DNA from: Mucilaginibacter sp. L196
Lineage (GTDB): Bacteria > Bacteroidota > Bacteroidia > Sphingobacteriales > Sphingobacteriaceae
Length of the DNA stretch: 64,000 bases
NCBI RefSeq assembly: GCF_009765905.1
Contig: NZ_LMUO01000019.1
Location: forward strand, 850,292-914,291
Reading direction: 5' to 3'
Shown here: piece after piece, positions 9,363-18,393 of the stretch
Numbering within the stretch: position 1 is the first letter of the stretch
Layout: each line of letters starts with the position of its first letter
Program-made: the position numbers and the translations under genes
Notes under the pieces: generated by a model
The model's input: the letters and a program-made list of their open reading frames with translations, nothing else
What the model was told of the DNA's origin: nothing
The model's database searches: none

Positions 9363-11207
9363 ATGGAAAACCAACAAGTAACAGGCAGGAAATTAAAGTT
9401 ATTTAAAGCTATAGCAATAGTTTTACCCCTGATTATTTTAGTTGTTGCTGAATTACTTCTTCGGCTTTTTGATTATGGGCATGATACCCGTTTATTTATC
9501 AAATATCCTGATGATCAAAACTATTGGGTGATCAATAAATATGCTTCGGCACCTTATTTTTCTGATACTGCCAATGCTACTAAAGGTAGTATAGAACCGT
9601 TTAGGGTCGAAAAATCAGCAAACACATTCAGGATATTTGTTTTGGGTGAATCAACTACAGCTGGTTATCCTTATTTCCATAATGGTTCTTTTCACCGTTG
9701 GCTTCAGTACAGGCTAATGCATACTTATCCCGATATTCATTTTGAAATTGTAAATGTCTCTCTTACCGCTGTAAACTCTTACACTGTTCTTGATTTTGGT
9801 AAAGAGGTGGTAAACTACAAACCGGATGCGGTATTGGTTTATACCGGGCATAACGAGTATTACGGTGCGTTAGGCGTAGGATCAACCAGCCATATTGCTA
9901 ATAATCGGTTTTTGATTGAAGCCGTACTTTATCTGCGCAAATTTAGGTTGGTGCAATTGTATGATAATATCATTAACAAATTCAGATCCAATAAATCAGG
10001 AGCTATTGATGAACGAGAAAATTTAATGAAAAGAATGGCTGCCAGTCAGCAAATACCTTATAATTCAGCAGCTTATTTAACGGGTATTGATCAATATCAG
10101 AAAAATATGGATGAACTATGCCGGGTAATGCAAGAAAAGCATATCCCCATGTTTTTAAGTACCCTGGTAAGTAATGAAAAAGATATAAAACCTTTTATTA
10201 GCGACACTAATAAATCCATTTCAGCAGATGAACAATATAATTCAGGTAATACATCATATAAAGCCGGGAAATATACTTTAGCTAAACAGCAATTTGATAA
10301 AGCAAGGGAACTGGATATGTTGCGTTTCAGGGCGCCTGATGCTATGAATCAAATTGTTATTCAATTGGCTAAGAAATATTCTGATGTACATTTAGTAGAT
10401 GCAAAAACGGTTTTTGAACAACATTCACCTAACCAAATTTTAGGTAATGAAACTATATTGGAGCATGTGCATCCAAATCTTTACGGTTATGCGCTGCTTT
10501 CTGACGCATTTTATCAAGCCATAAAAAAAGAGCATATTATTAAGGCTGAGGTTGATAAAGAAATGTCGTTTAATGAGTTGTTAGATCAAATGCCGATAAC
10601 TAAATTGGATTCGTTAAATGGTGCTTATACAATAATGATGCTGGAAACTGGTTGGCCCTTTAACAAACCCATCCCAGCGAGTTTTAAAAGGGGAGATACA
10701 CCAGAGGAACAGTTGGCGGGAGCTTTATCAACAAATCGTATTAGTTGGTTGGATGCCATGAATCAGTTATTTCAATATGGCATCAAATCAAATAATAAAA
10801 AGATGGCGCTTAAAGCTGTAGAAGCGGTTATGCTAGAATACCCGCAAAATACCACCTACCAGGTATATGCAGGCAGACTAAGCTTTGATACCGGGAATTA
10901 TGCTAATGCTGTATTTTATTTAAAAAAGCTGTATGATGCAAATCCGTCATTTGAAAATGCTGAAGATATGTACCTGGTATTATTAAAGACGGATCAACCA
11001 GATAAGTCTATCAAATACATCCAAGCGGCAATACAGATACAAGGCAATAAACAACAACTTAATGGTTTGTTATCATTGGTTAACGAGGTTATCGACCTGA
11101 AAAATAAAATGATTATTGCTCCAAATAATAAAGACTTGATGGGACAGATAGCATTAGATTATCACAAAATTGGTGCTGATGAAGCTGCAAATAAGTATGA
11201 AAAATAA
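9363..11207 (+). CDS. membrane-anchored SGNH/GDSL hydrolase-like protein with TPR-like C-terminus
   Basis: An N-terminal membrane segment (about 15-35) is followed by an SGNH-fold esterase-like domain. Block I is VLGESTTAG with candidate nucleophile Ser97, block II is VNVSLTAVNS, block III is TGHNEYYG (162-169, Asn164), and block V is EHVHPNLYGY (His370). The region between blocks III and V (about 284-322) and the C-terminal 170 residues contain TPR-like helical repeats (for example YNSGNTSYKAGKYTLAKQQF). Substrate is unknown; in a PUL context removal of acetyl or other acyl groups from a glycan is plausible. It sits 23 bp after GH127. The active-site blocks are degenerate compared with classical GDSL enzymes, so catalysis is not certain. 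Confidence 0.75.
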   Translation: MENQQVTGRKLKLFKAIAIVLPLIILVVAELLLRLFDYGHDTRLFIKYPDDQNYWVINKYASAPYFSDTANATKGSIEPFRVEKSANTFRIFVLGESTTAGYPYFHNGSFHRWLQYRLMHTYPDIHFEIVNVSLTAVNSYTVLDFGKEVVNYKPDAVLVYTGHNEYYGALGVGSTSHIANNRFLIEAVLYLRKFRLVQLYDNIINKFRSNKSGAIDERENLMKRMAASQQIPYNSAAYLTGIDQYQKNMDELCRVMQEKHIPMFLSTLVSNEKDIKPFISDTNKSISADEQYNSGNTSYKAGKYTLAKQQFDKARELDMLRFRAPDAMNQIVIQLAKKYSDVHLVDAKTVFEQHSPNQILGNETILEHVHPNLYGYALLSDAFYQAIKKEHIIKAEVDKEMSFNELLDQMPITKLDSLNGAYTIMMLETGWPFNKPIPASFKRGDTPEEQLAGALSTNRISWLDAMNQLFQYGIKSNNKKMALKAVEAVMLEYPQNTTYQVYAGRLSFDTGNYANAVFYLKKLYDANPSFENAEDMYLVLLKTDQPDKSIKYIQAAIQIQGNKQQLNGLLSLVNEVIDLKNKMIIAPNNKDLMGQIALDYHKIGADEAANKYEK

Positions 11208-11506
11208 TTTTTTAATATTAAATAATTGCGGGCCAATTCTGAATTATATATGAAGATGAGCGAAGTTGAACAGTGCCTGAAAGAAATGGAACAGACGATT
11301 GCGAGGAGCCCAATTATCGAGCGATATAGAAAGCTATCCCGGCTACCACCAATTATCCGTTGGTTCGGTGCGAGTATCTCAGTGTATATTAGGTTTGGGC
11401 CCGTTATTGCCAATTATCCGTCGACTTTATTATAAGGTAAACAGCATAATTCTGACTTTATTGACAGAAACTGTTAGTTTAGCAGTCATATACCCATTAA
11501 ATTTAC
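11208..11506 (+). other. 299-bp intergenic region with three CCAATTATC copies
   Basis: No gene was recognised here. The nonamer CCAATTATC occurs at 11310, 11349 and 11410, the last two continuing as CCGT. Short frames crossing the region (59-84 codons) match no family known to me and have no good start context. The region may hold the promoter of the next gene or an eroded insertion. Confidence 0.4.
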
Positions 11507-12661
11507 ATGACTATAAAATACCTTGTATTCGGCTTTGCCATCGCTTTATGTAATTTGGCAAATGCCCAGCAAGTAACAATCCGCAATAATTATAAGGACG
11601 AAAGCGGTTTACCGCGTTTAAAAGTTGAACGTAAAATGATATATACGCCGGGAAATAACTGGCTATATAATCACCACGCTGCAATTATTGAATTTAAGGG
11701 AAAGCTTATCGCTACATGGTCAAACGGACTGATCGATGAAGATTCGCCGGGCCAGCGGGTTGTTTTTTCTGTATCAGATGATTTTGAACACTGGTCGGCA
11801 CCGGGTATAATAGCCGAACCATCGAAAGCCGCGAACGGCATACAAAAAGTGCTCACCGCAGCGGGCTTGTACCAGTATAACGGCACGCTTGTAGCATATT
11901 ATGGTGAGTATGAGAAAGACAGGATCCATACTCATTTATGGGCTAAGACAAGCACTGATGGTGAGCATTGGAGTAACCCCATTGATATGCACATTCCTTT
12001 AATACCCAATCACGGGCCCGAAGCAATAGCAAATGGCAGGCTTATCATCAGCGGTAATTTTAGCTTTCCTTACACTGATGACCATACCGGCCTTTCAGGT
12101 TGGAAAATGACCAGCTTTTACCCTGATTCGTTGTATCAACAGGATAACTCTGCGGCATTTTATAAGCCGGCAGAAAAACTGGGCTTGCCGCCGCTTTGCG
12201 AGGGTTCCTTTTTTCAGACCGATGATGGTATTATTCACATGCTGTTACGGGTAACAGGTAAAGGGTGGAAAGGTAAGCTGTGGCTTACCGAAAGCCGGAA
12301 TAATGGCTCAGCATGGTCAAAACCAAGTGAAACCGGGTTTACTGATAATGACAGTAAATTCCATTTTGGTCGCCTGCCCGATAAGCGTTACTATTATGTA
12401 GGGATACCAGATACGCTGCACCATTATGACCGTAACCCGCTGGTGCTCGCAATTTCAACAGATGGCAGGTCCTTTAATAAACAATATATTATTGCCGATG
12501 AACTATACCAGTTAAAAACTAAAGGTTTATATAAAGGCGGCCAGTACGGCTATCCGCATACTATGATTTGGAATGGTTATATGTATGTGATCATCTCCCG
12601 CCAAAAAGAATCTATTGAAGTGATCCGCTTTAAACTTGATCAATTGAAGGGTTTTGAATGA
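11507..12661 (+). CDS. sialidase-fold (BNR/Asp-box) beta-propeller exoglycosidase-like protein
   Basis: A signal peptide (about 1-20, ending LANA) precedes a six- or seven-bladed beta-propeller of the sialidase superfamily. Asp-box-like motifs recur: SVSDDFEHWSAP, TSTDGEHWSNP, SRNNGSAWSKP and STDGRSFN. A RIP motif near the N-terminus, expected in true GH33 sialidases, is absent. Instead the N-terminal blade carries YNHHAAI (His56-His57), which recalls the catalytic histidine of propeller families GH145 and PL27 that act on rhamnose-glucuronate ends of arabinogalactan. With GH127 in the same locus this is an attractive but unproven assignment. The 384 aa protein should be periplasmic or surface-exposed. 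Confidence 0.7.
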   Translation: MTIKYLVFGFAIALCNLANAQQVTIRNNYKDESGLPRLKVERKMIYTPGNNWLYNHHAAIIEFKGKLIATWSNGLIDEDSPGQRVVFSVSDDFEHWSAPGIIAEPSKAANGIQKVLTAAGLYQYNGTLVAYYGEYEKDRIHTHLWAKTSTDGEHWSNPIDMHIPLIPNHGPEAIANGRLIISGNFSFPYTDDHTGLSGWKMTSFYPDSLYQQDNSAAFYKPAEKLGLPPLCEGSFFQTDDGIIHMLLRVTGKGWKGKLWLTESRNNGSAWSKPSETGFTDNDSKFHFGRLPDKRYYYVGIPDTLHHYDRNPLVLAISTDGRSFNKQYIIADELYQLKTKGLYKGGQYGYPHTMIWNGYMYVIISRQKESIEVIRFKLDQLKGFE

Positions 12662-12880
12662 GAATGTAATTAATATAAAATAGGCTATATTTTTTTGCAT
12701 AAATTAAAGAAAATTGATTGTTTTTATGTTAATATAACTATATTCTCTTCCCTGTTAGTGTGCCGGATACACTTTGAAAATATTACTTGTTGTAAAAAAA
12801 ATGATACAAGTGTTGATAATACAATAAAAAAAATCATTAATATTGGTTTAATATTTTGTTATAAATTAGTTAACAATCCA

Positions 12881-13450
12881 ATGTCAGGGTATAATTCTTA
12901 TAGCGATGATGAATTAATTATCCTCCTTAAACAAGGTGATTTGAATGCTTTTACAGCTATTCATAAGCGGTATTATGGCGTTTTATATAGCCATGCTTAT
13001 AAACGACTGGCAGATAGGGAAGAAGTTAAGGATATTTTACAAGAGCTTTTTACCTGTATCTGGAATAATAGGGAAGTGATTAATTTAAACGTTAATCTGC
13101 AGGCCTATTTATATACCGCTGTAAGGAACAAGATATTGAATGTTTATAAACACCAAAAAATAAAATCAGACTACGCAGCATCATTAGAAAGCTTTTTGGT
13201 AAACAATGAGCCTACTCCCGATGAAAGCCTGCGTGTAAAAGAATTGATTGCTCTTGTAGATGCTGAAGTTAAATCGCTGCCCGCAAAAATGAGGCTTATA
13301 TTTGAAATGAGCAGAAATGCTCATCTCTCACACAATGAGATAGCCGAACAATTAAACATCAGCCCTCTTACAGTAAAAAAACAAGTGAATAATTCACTTA
13401 AAGTACTGCGCCTTAAACTAGGGACTCATTTTTTTATGATATTTTTTTAA
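12881..13450 (+). CDS. ECF RNA polymerase sigma factor (FecI-like), PUL 2
   Basis: This second ECF sigma factor heads PUL 2. The frame is open back to a TTG at 12695, but the ATG at 12881 gives 189 aa and starts at the normal family N-terminus (MSGYNSYSDDELIILLKQGD). Region 2 (about residues 20-90) includes DILQELFTCIWNNRE, and region 4 (about 130-180) includes a helix-turn-helix, SHNEIAEQLNISPLTVKKQV. Like the PUL 1 factor it ends in a hydrophobic tail (THFFMIFF). The fecR gene follows after 78 bp, indicating the usual sigma/anti-sigma pairing. Confidence 0.93.
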   Translation: MSGYNSYSDDELIILLKQGDLNAFTAIHKRYYGVLYSHAYKRLADREEVKDILQELFTCIWNNREVINLNVNLQAYLYTAVRNKILNVYKHQKIKSDYAASLESFLVNNEPTPDESLRVKELIALVDAEVKSLPAKMRLIFEMSRNAHLSHNEIAEQLNISPLTVKKQVNNSLKVLRLKLGTHFFMIFF

Positions 13451-13483
13451 TTTATTTCTTTTTCATCTACTCCCACCGCCATT

Positions 13484-13504
13484 TTAAGTTGTATAGGTTA
13501 TAAA
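13484..13504 (+). promoter_or_regulatory. conserved block upstream of fecR (PUL 2), candidate ECF promoter
   Basis: This copy of the TTAAGTT ... TTATAAA block starts 45 bp before the FecR ATG. It matches the block at 906-927 in PUL 1 except for a few middle positions and one length difference. A promoter role is inferred from conservation and position only. Confidence 0.4.
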
Positions 13505-13528
13505 TAGGATAATTATCCTTGGACTATT

Positions 13529-14659
13529 ATGCAGCTAAAAGAAATAGAATATTTGCTGGAAAAATATAATAAGGGCAAAGCCACCCTTGCGGAGAAGGCA
13601 TTGATTGAATCGTGGTACCTTACTTATAATAATGATGCGCCCGGCGCATCGCACCAGCAATTGGAAGAAGACCAGGAAGACAGCCTTAATAAATTATTAT
13701 TCCGTATAAATTCCACGTCAAAAAAATCATATGCCAGGGTTTTTGCAATCGCCGCATCATTGCTGGTGTTTATTACTGCCGGTGCTTTAATTTTTATGCA
13801 TCATCAGTTTCCGAAACAACATTTTTTTGCGTTTGCTAAACCAGTTAAAAATGATATAGCCCCGGGTGGTAATAAAGCTATATTAACCCTTGCAAATGGC
13901 AATACCCTGGTATTAGCCGATGCTAAAAATGGCAAGCTTGCCAGCCAGGGTGGGGTAGTGATCAGCAAAACAGCCGACGGACAGGTTAAATATGCCGGTT
14001 CAAGTCAAAATGCTTTATCAAACACTTTAGTATATAACACAGCTACTACGCCAAAAGGAGGGCAGTACCAGTTCATCCTGTCAGATGGTACTAAAGTGTG
14101 GTTAAACTCAGCATCATCAATTAAATACCCTGTTAGCTTTATTGGTAATGAACGCAGGGTTGAGCTTAGCGGCGAAGCTTACTTTGAAGTGGCGCACAAT
14201 GCGGCTAAACCATTCAGGGTAGTATCAAACGGGCAAACGGTTGAGGTTTTGGGTACGCATTTTAATATAAACGCTTATGCCGATGAAAATGAGGTGAAAA
14301 CAACGTTACTGCAGGGCAGTGTGAAAGTATCGTCGGCCGGTAGCAGTAGTGTTATAAAACCGGGAGAGCAGGCGCAGTTTAATAACGGTAAAATAAATGT
14401 GGTGAGCGGTGTTGATCTTGATGCAGCCGTAGCCTGGAAAAATGGCCTGTTTTACTTTGAGGATAGCAGCATACAGGAAGTAATGCGGCAATTTGCGCGA
14501 TGGTATGATGTTGATGTTAAGTATGATGGAGAGTTACCTTCAAGGCACTTTTCGGGTGAAATACCACGTAATATTAATGCAACACAAATGTTGGATATAC
14601 TCAACTTTAAGAAAATACACTACAAACTACAGGGCAAAACAATTGTTGTAATGCCTTAA
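13529..14659 (+). CDS. FecR family anti-sigma factor, PUL 2
   Basis: This 376 aa inner-membrane anti-sigma factor should control the upstream ECF factor. Residues 1-70 are cytoplasmic, a membrane segment spans about 71-90, and the periplasmic part starts with APGGNKAILTLANGNTLVL, an extra module common in Bacteroidota FecR proteins. The FecR domain (about 175-270) contains LSDGTKVWLNSASSIKYP and LSGEAYFEV. The C-terminal DUF4974-type domain (from about 305) has FYFEDSSIQEVMRQFARWYDV split over its first helix. Its expected partner is the STN domain of the SusC encoded 222 bp downstream. Confidence 0.93.
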   Translation: MQLKEIEYLLEKYNKGKATLAEKALIESWYLTYNNDAPGASHQQLEEDQEDSLNKLLFRINSTSKKSYARVFAIAASLLVFITAGALIFMHHQFPKQHFFAFAKPVKNDIAPGGNKAILTLANGNTLVLADAKNGKLASQGGVVISKTADGQVKYAGSSQNALSNTLVYNTATTPKGGQYQFILSDGTKVWLNSASSIKYPVSFIGNERRVELSGEAYFEVAHNAAKPFRVVSNGQTVEVLGTHFNINAYADENEVKTTLLQGSVKVSSAGSSSVIKPGEQAQFNNGKINVVSGVDLDAAVAWKNGLFYFEDSSIQEVMRQFARWYDVDVKYDGELPSRHFSGEIPRNINATQMLDILNFKKIHYKLQGKTIVVMP

Positions 14660-14702
14660 CAATCAAAAACTAACTAAATTGAAAACTATTAAACAAGAAA
14701 AT

Positions 14703-14796
14703 ATGAAGAAAAATTAACTCACCCCGGCAGGCTCCGGCCGCCTTTCATGAGGTTAATTCAAAAAAAAAACGCACTCCGACGGCAATCGGAATGCGT
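14703..14796 (+). promoter_or_regulatory. structured leader of susC (PUL 2): micro-ORF plus two hairpins
   Basis: A micro-ORF (ATG at 14703, stop at 14715-14717, peptide MKKN) runs into a hairpin pairing AATTAAC (14712-14718) with GTTAATT (14752-14758), with an inner CGGC/GCCG stem and an A-rich tract after it. A second hairpin pairs ACGCACTCCGA (14769-14779) with TCGGAATGCGT (14786-14796), with one mismatch. The micro-ORF stop lies inside the first stem, so translation could affect folding. The arrangement matches that before susC of PUL 1. Confidence 0.45.
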
Positions 14797-14881
14797 GTAA
14801 TATCTGAGTTAACCCTTACCGTAAAACGGAAATAAGTTTAGTGTCTCTCTAACTATCTGTTAACCCAAACTCAACAAAAGT

Positions 14882-17800
14882 ATGAAATTAAATGCTTTTT
14901 CTACGGTCATACATAAACCATGGCTGAAAAAAATCTCATTGATCATGAAATTGACAACCCTAATTATATTAGTTGCTCTATTGCAGTGCAGTGCCAGGGG
15001 GTTTAGTCAGAAAATCAATTTAAATGAAATAAATACCCCTTTAAAAAAGGTACTGCAACAAATTAATAAACAAACAGGATACGCTTTTTTCTACGATTCA
15101 AAAGATGTAGCAAATAAAAACGTTAGTGTGCAATTAAAAGACGCATCTGTTGAGGAAGCATTAAGCAAATGCTTGCAAAACCAGGCATTGTCTTATAAAA
15201 TAATCGCTAAAACCATTATTTTACAACAGGATGATCAGGTTACTAAAAGTTATGGAACGGTCCCCATCGTTATTAAAGGTAAAGTAACCGATGATAAAAA
15301 TGAAACGTTACCCGGTGTAACTATAAAGCTGAAAAATGGTACCGCATCAACCGCATCAGACATTAACGGTAACTTTAGCATTAGTGTGCCCGATGATAAA
15401 GCCATACTGGTTTTTACTTACGTTGGCTTTACTCCGCAGGAATTACCGGTAAACACTGGTAGTGCAATGGTGGTAAAGTTATTACCCAGCTCAAATAACC
15501 TTAATGCAGTTGTTGTAACTGCACTGGGTATTAAGAAAGATGAAAAGCGTATAGGCTATTCTATAACACAGGTTAGCGGCGATGAGGTATCCACTACCCG
15601 TGAGCCCACATTTGTAAATGCTTTAGCAGGCAAGGTAGCAGGTTTGGTAGTTCAAAGCCCGCCCAATGGCGATGGTGGTTCATCAAGGGTTATCCTGCGT
15701 GGATATTCCTCTTTTTCGGGTTCAAACCAGCCTTTATATGTTATTGATGGTGTGCCTATTAACAGCAATACCCGTGAAAATACAAATGACGAAAGTAAAG
15801 TGTACGGTGGTTCTGATCCGGGCGATGGCTTAAACTCCATCAATCCTGATGATATTGAAAGTATCAGTATATTAAAAGGAGCTTCGGCAGCGGCACTTTA
15901 TGGTGGCGGCGCACAGGCCGGTGTTATTTTGATCACCACCAAAAAAGGGAAAAAAGGTGCAGGAATTGGAATCACTTTTAATACCAACACCGTTTTTGAA
16001 AAAATGATACCTTATGATCACCTGCAAACAGAATATGGCCGTGGTTATTATGGCAGGTTATATACAGCCGCCGATGATACGGTAAGTTTCTTTTACGGTG
16101 GCCTTGGTAACAATTCGGGCGACCCTCCGGGATGGTCATGGGGTGCGAAAATAGAGGGCCAGCCATTTTTAGATATTGATGGTAAAATAAAACCCTATGT
16201 TTTGCAAAGTGCTGCAAAAAATTTCGACAGGTTTTATAATATCGGTATAACATCAACCAATAGCGTTGCATTAACCAAGGGTTATGATGACGGGTCTTAT
16301 CGCGTATCTCTTTCTGATACCAGAGATGATTCGCCTACGCCAGGAGAAGGATATGAGCGCTATAATGCCGTATTTAATTTAAATCAGGATTTCGGTAAGC
16401 GTTTTCATACAACTTTTAAAGTCGATCTGTCGAGAGTACTGCGTTTAAACGCCCCGCTTGAGCGTGGCGACGGGCGTGGTTCAATGGGGCAGAGCTATCC
16501 GCGTATAGCCAACACTACCGATATTACGCTGTTGGATGAAAAGGACGCTGATGGTAACTTTTTATCAACCTATACTGCCAACCCTTACGTACAGATAGAA
16601 AAAGTAAAAAATGATCAAACACAAAACCGGGTATTAACTTCGGCTAATCTTACTTATGATATTACAGATCATTTGCATGCTAACTTTATATCGGGCCTTG
16701 ATTATATTAATACCGATGGTGTATTTGCAGTATTCCCCAATAATGTAACCAACAATACCGGTATTTATCAAACTTCTACTTATCAACAACAAAGAACTGA
16801 TGTACGCGCTACGTTGAATTATGATACCAAGTTCAGTGATTTCACGCTGAATGTTTTAGGCGGTGTTGAGTCTCAAAATGCAAGTCAATATTCACTTACC
16901 ATGGGTGGCTCAAATTTTATTGATCCAAGCCAGTTAAATTTCAGCAATTTAAAAACAGTGAATTTGCCGCAGGAGCTTCATAGTCCTCGTTCTGAAACAA
17001 ATTCTGTTTTTGCCCAGGCTGATCTCGGTTATAAGAATTATTTATTCCTTGAAGTTACTGGCCGTAATGACTGGTATTCAGCTCTTACATCAAATTCAAA
17101 TAATTCTAAAAACTACCTGGCTTACCCGTCGGCTAACTTAAGCTATGTGTTTAGTGATGCGCTGCATATCGATCCTAAAGTGTTATCATTTGGTAAATTA
17201 AGGGCAGCCTTTGGACAAACAGGCAGTAACCCTACACCACAGCAAACCGATCTTACATTTACTTCACAGGGCGCGTTGAATGGCATCCCATTAAGCGAAG
17301 TAACCAACAATGCTGCTCCGCCAGCGAGCTTAAAGCCTGAAGTAACTACTGAGTCGGAGATTGGTACGGAGTTAAAGTTTTTTGGCAACCGATTATCACT
17401 TGATGCTGATTACTACTACAAAAAATCAGATAATTTCCTGTTGCCAATAACTATAAGTAACAGTACCACTTTTAGCTCGGTATATGTGAATGCAGGTAAT
17501 ATGTATGATAAAGGTTTTGAAGTATTACTAGCCGGTACAGCTATAAAAACCAGGAATTTTGCATGGGATGTGAGCTTTAATGCAGCTAAAAATAAAAATA
17601 TGGTTACCGCGCTTGCACCGGGCCTTGGCACAGGTATCGATCTGTATTATAACATTGAGGCTAGGGTAGGTTACCCATTGGGTTCTATATTTGGCTCTAC
17701 TTATCAAAGGACGCCAAGCGGGCAAATAGTTTACCAACTTGAAAACTCGCAAACCGGCGACTCGGGCACACCTAACTCTGTTATTATTGCTAAAAACAGT

Positions 17801-18373
17801 GGTGATAACTATTTAGGTTCAGCTAATCCTGATTGGTCAGGCGGTATAACCAATACATTTACTTATAAAGATTTCTCCTTCAGCTTTCTGATCGATGGTC
17901 AATTTGGTGGCCAGGTTTATGAAGCCGATGCGGTATGGACTAATTACTTCGGTAATTCAATGGCTTCACTTTTGGGTCGCGATGGTACATACATACCTAA
18001 TGGTGTAATTAATACGGGTACTGCAGCTGCACCGGTATATGTAAAAAATACATTGCCTTACAGCGCATATATCCAGTTTAATGATAACGGAAATGCAGAC
18101 AAGATCATCAATGAATCAAATGTATTCAGCAGGACCTTTATTAAATTCCGCCAGGTATCGTTAGGATATAAAATTCCGAAGAGCATACTGCTTAAAACCT
18201 TTATCAAGTCAGCTACTTTTTCACTCATCGGGCGTAACCTTTTCTATATCAGGAAAGACCTGCCTACGTTTGATCCCGAAGCATCTGACAGTATAGGTAC
18301 CGGTTTTGGTTATGATAGCGGAGGTTCGCCAACCAGCCGTACCTATGGGTTTAACTTAAATGCAAGTTTTTAA
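14882..18373 (+). CDS. SusC/RagA-type TonB-dependent outer-membrane transporter and transducer, PUL 2
   Basis: This 1163 aa outer-membrane transporter works with the SusD encoded 20 bp downstream. An extended N-terminus precedes a signal peptide near residues 20-45. An STN domain follows (about 46-115, LKKVLQQINKQTGYAFFYD), so it is also a transducer for the FecR/ECF pair. Then come the carboxypeptidase-regulatory-like domain (KGKVTDDKNETLPGVTIKLK), the SusC motif (NAVVVTALGIKKDEK), a plug (ILRGYSSFSGSNQPLYVIDG, LKGASAAALYG) and a long beta barrel ending RTYGFNLNASF. The substrate is not readable, but the adjacent GH20 and GH29 enzymes point to fucosylated GlcNAc- or GalNAc-containing glycans. 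Confidence 0.95.
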   Translation: MKLNAFSTVIHKPWLKKISLIMKLTTLIILVALLQCSARGFSQKINLNEINTPLKKVLQQINKQTGYAFFYDSKDVANKNVSVQLKDASVEEALSKCLQNQALSYKIIAKTIILQQDDQVTKSYGTVPIVIKGKVTDDKNETLPGVTIKLKNGTASTASDINGNFSISVPDDKAILVFTYVGFTPQELPVNTGSAMVVKLLPSSNNLNAVVVTALGIKKDEKRIGYSITQVSGDEVSTTREPTFVNALAGKVAGLVVQSPPNGDGGSSRVILRGYSSFSGSNQPLYVIDGVPINSNTRENTNDESKVYGGSDPGDGLNSINPDDIESISILKGASAAALYGGGAQAGVILITTKKGKKGAGIGITFNTNTVFEKMIPYDHLQTEYGRGYYGRLYTAADDTVSFFYGGLGNNSGDPPGWSWGAKIEGQPFLDIDGKIKPYVLQSAAKNFDRFYNIGITSTNSVALTKGYDDGSYRVSLSDTRDDSPTPGEGYERYNAVFNLNQDFGKRFHTTFKVDLSRVLRLNAPLERGDGRGSMGQSYPRIANTTDITLLDEKDADGNFLSTYTANPYVQIEKVKNDQTQNRVLTSANLTYDITDHLHANFISGLDYINTDGVFAVFPNNVTNNTGIYQTSTYQQQRTDVRATLNYDTKFSDFTLNVLGGVESQNASQYSLTMGGSNFIDPSQLNFSNLKTVNLPQELHSPRSETNSVFAQADLGYKNYLFLEVTGRNDWYSALTSNSNNSKNYLAYPSANLSYVFSDALHIDPKVLSFGKLRAAFGQTGSNPTPQQTDLTFTSQGALNGIPLSEVTNNAAPPASLKPEVTTESEIGTELKFFGNRLSLDADYYYKKSDNFLLPITISNSTTFSSVYVNAGNMYDKGFEVLLAGTAIKTRNFAWDVSFNAAKNKNMVTALAPGLGTGIDLYYNIEARVGYPLGSIFGSTYQRTPSGQIVYQLENSQTGDSGTPNSVIIAKNSGDNYLGSANPDWSGGITNTFTYKDFSFSFLIDGQFGGQVYEADAVWTNYFGNSMASLLGRDGTYIPNGVINTGTAAAPVYVKNTLPYSAYIQFNDNGNADKIINESNVFSRTFIKFRQVSLGYKIPKSILLKTFIKSATFSLIGRNLFYIRKDLPTFDPEASDSIGTGFGYDSGGSPTSRTYGFNLNASF

Positions 18374-18393
18374 CATAAAGGAGAAAAATAATC

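Noticed and set aside
11226..11553. short ORFs between the SGNH and propeller genes
   Set aside because: They have poor start context, overlap each other in different frames, and match no family known to me.
12695..12880. 62-codon extension of the second ECF factor
   Set aside because: It starts at TTG, is Cys-rich and AT-driven, and lacks any family similarity; the ATG at 12881 fits the family start.
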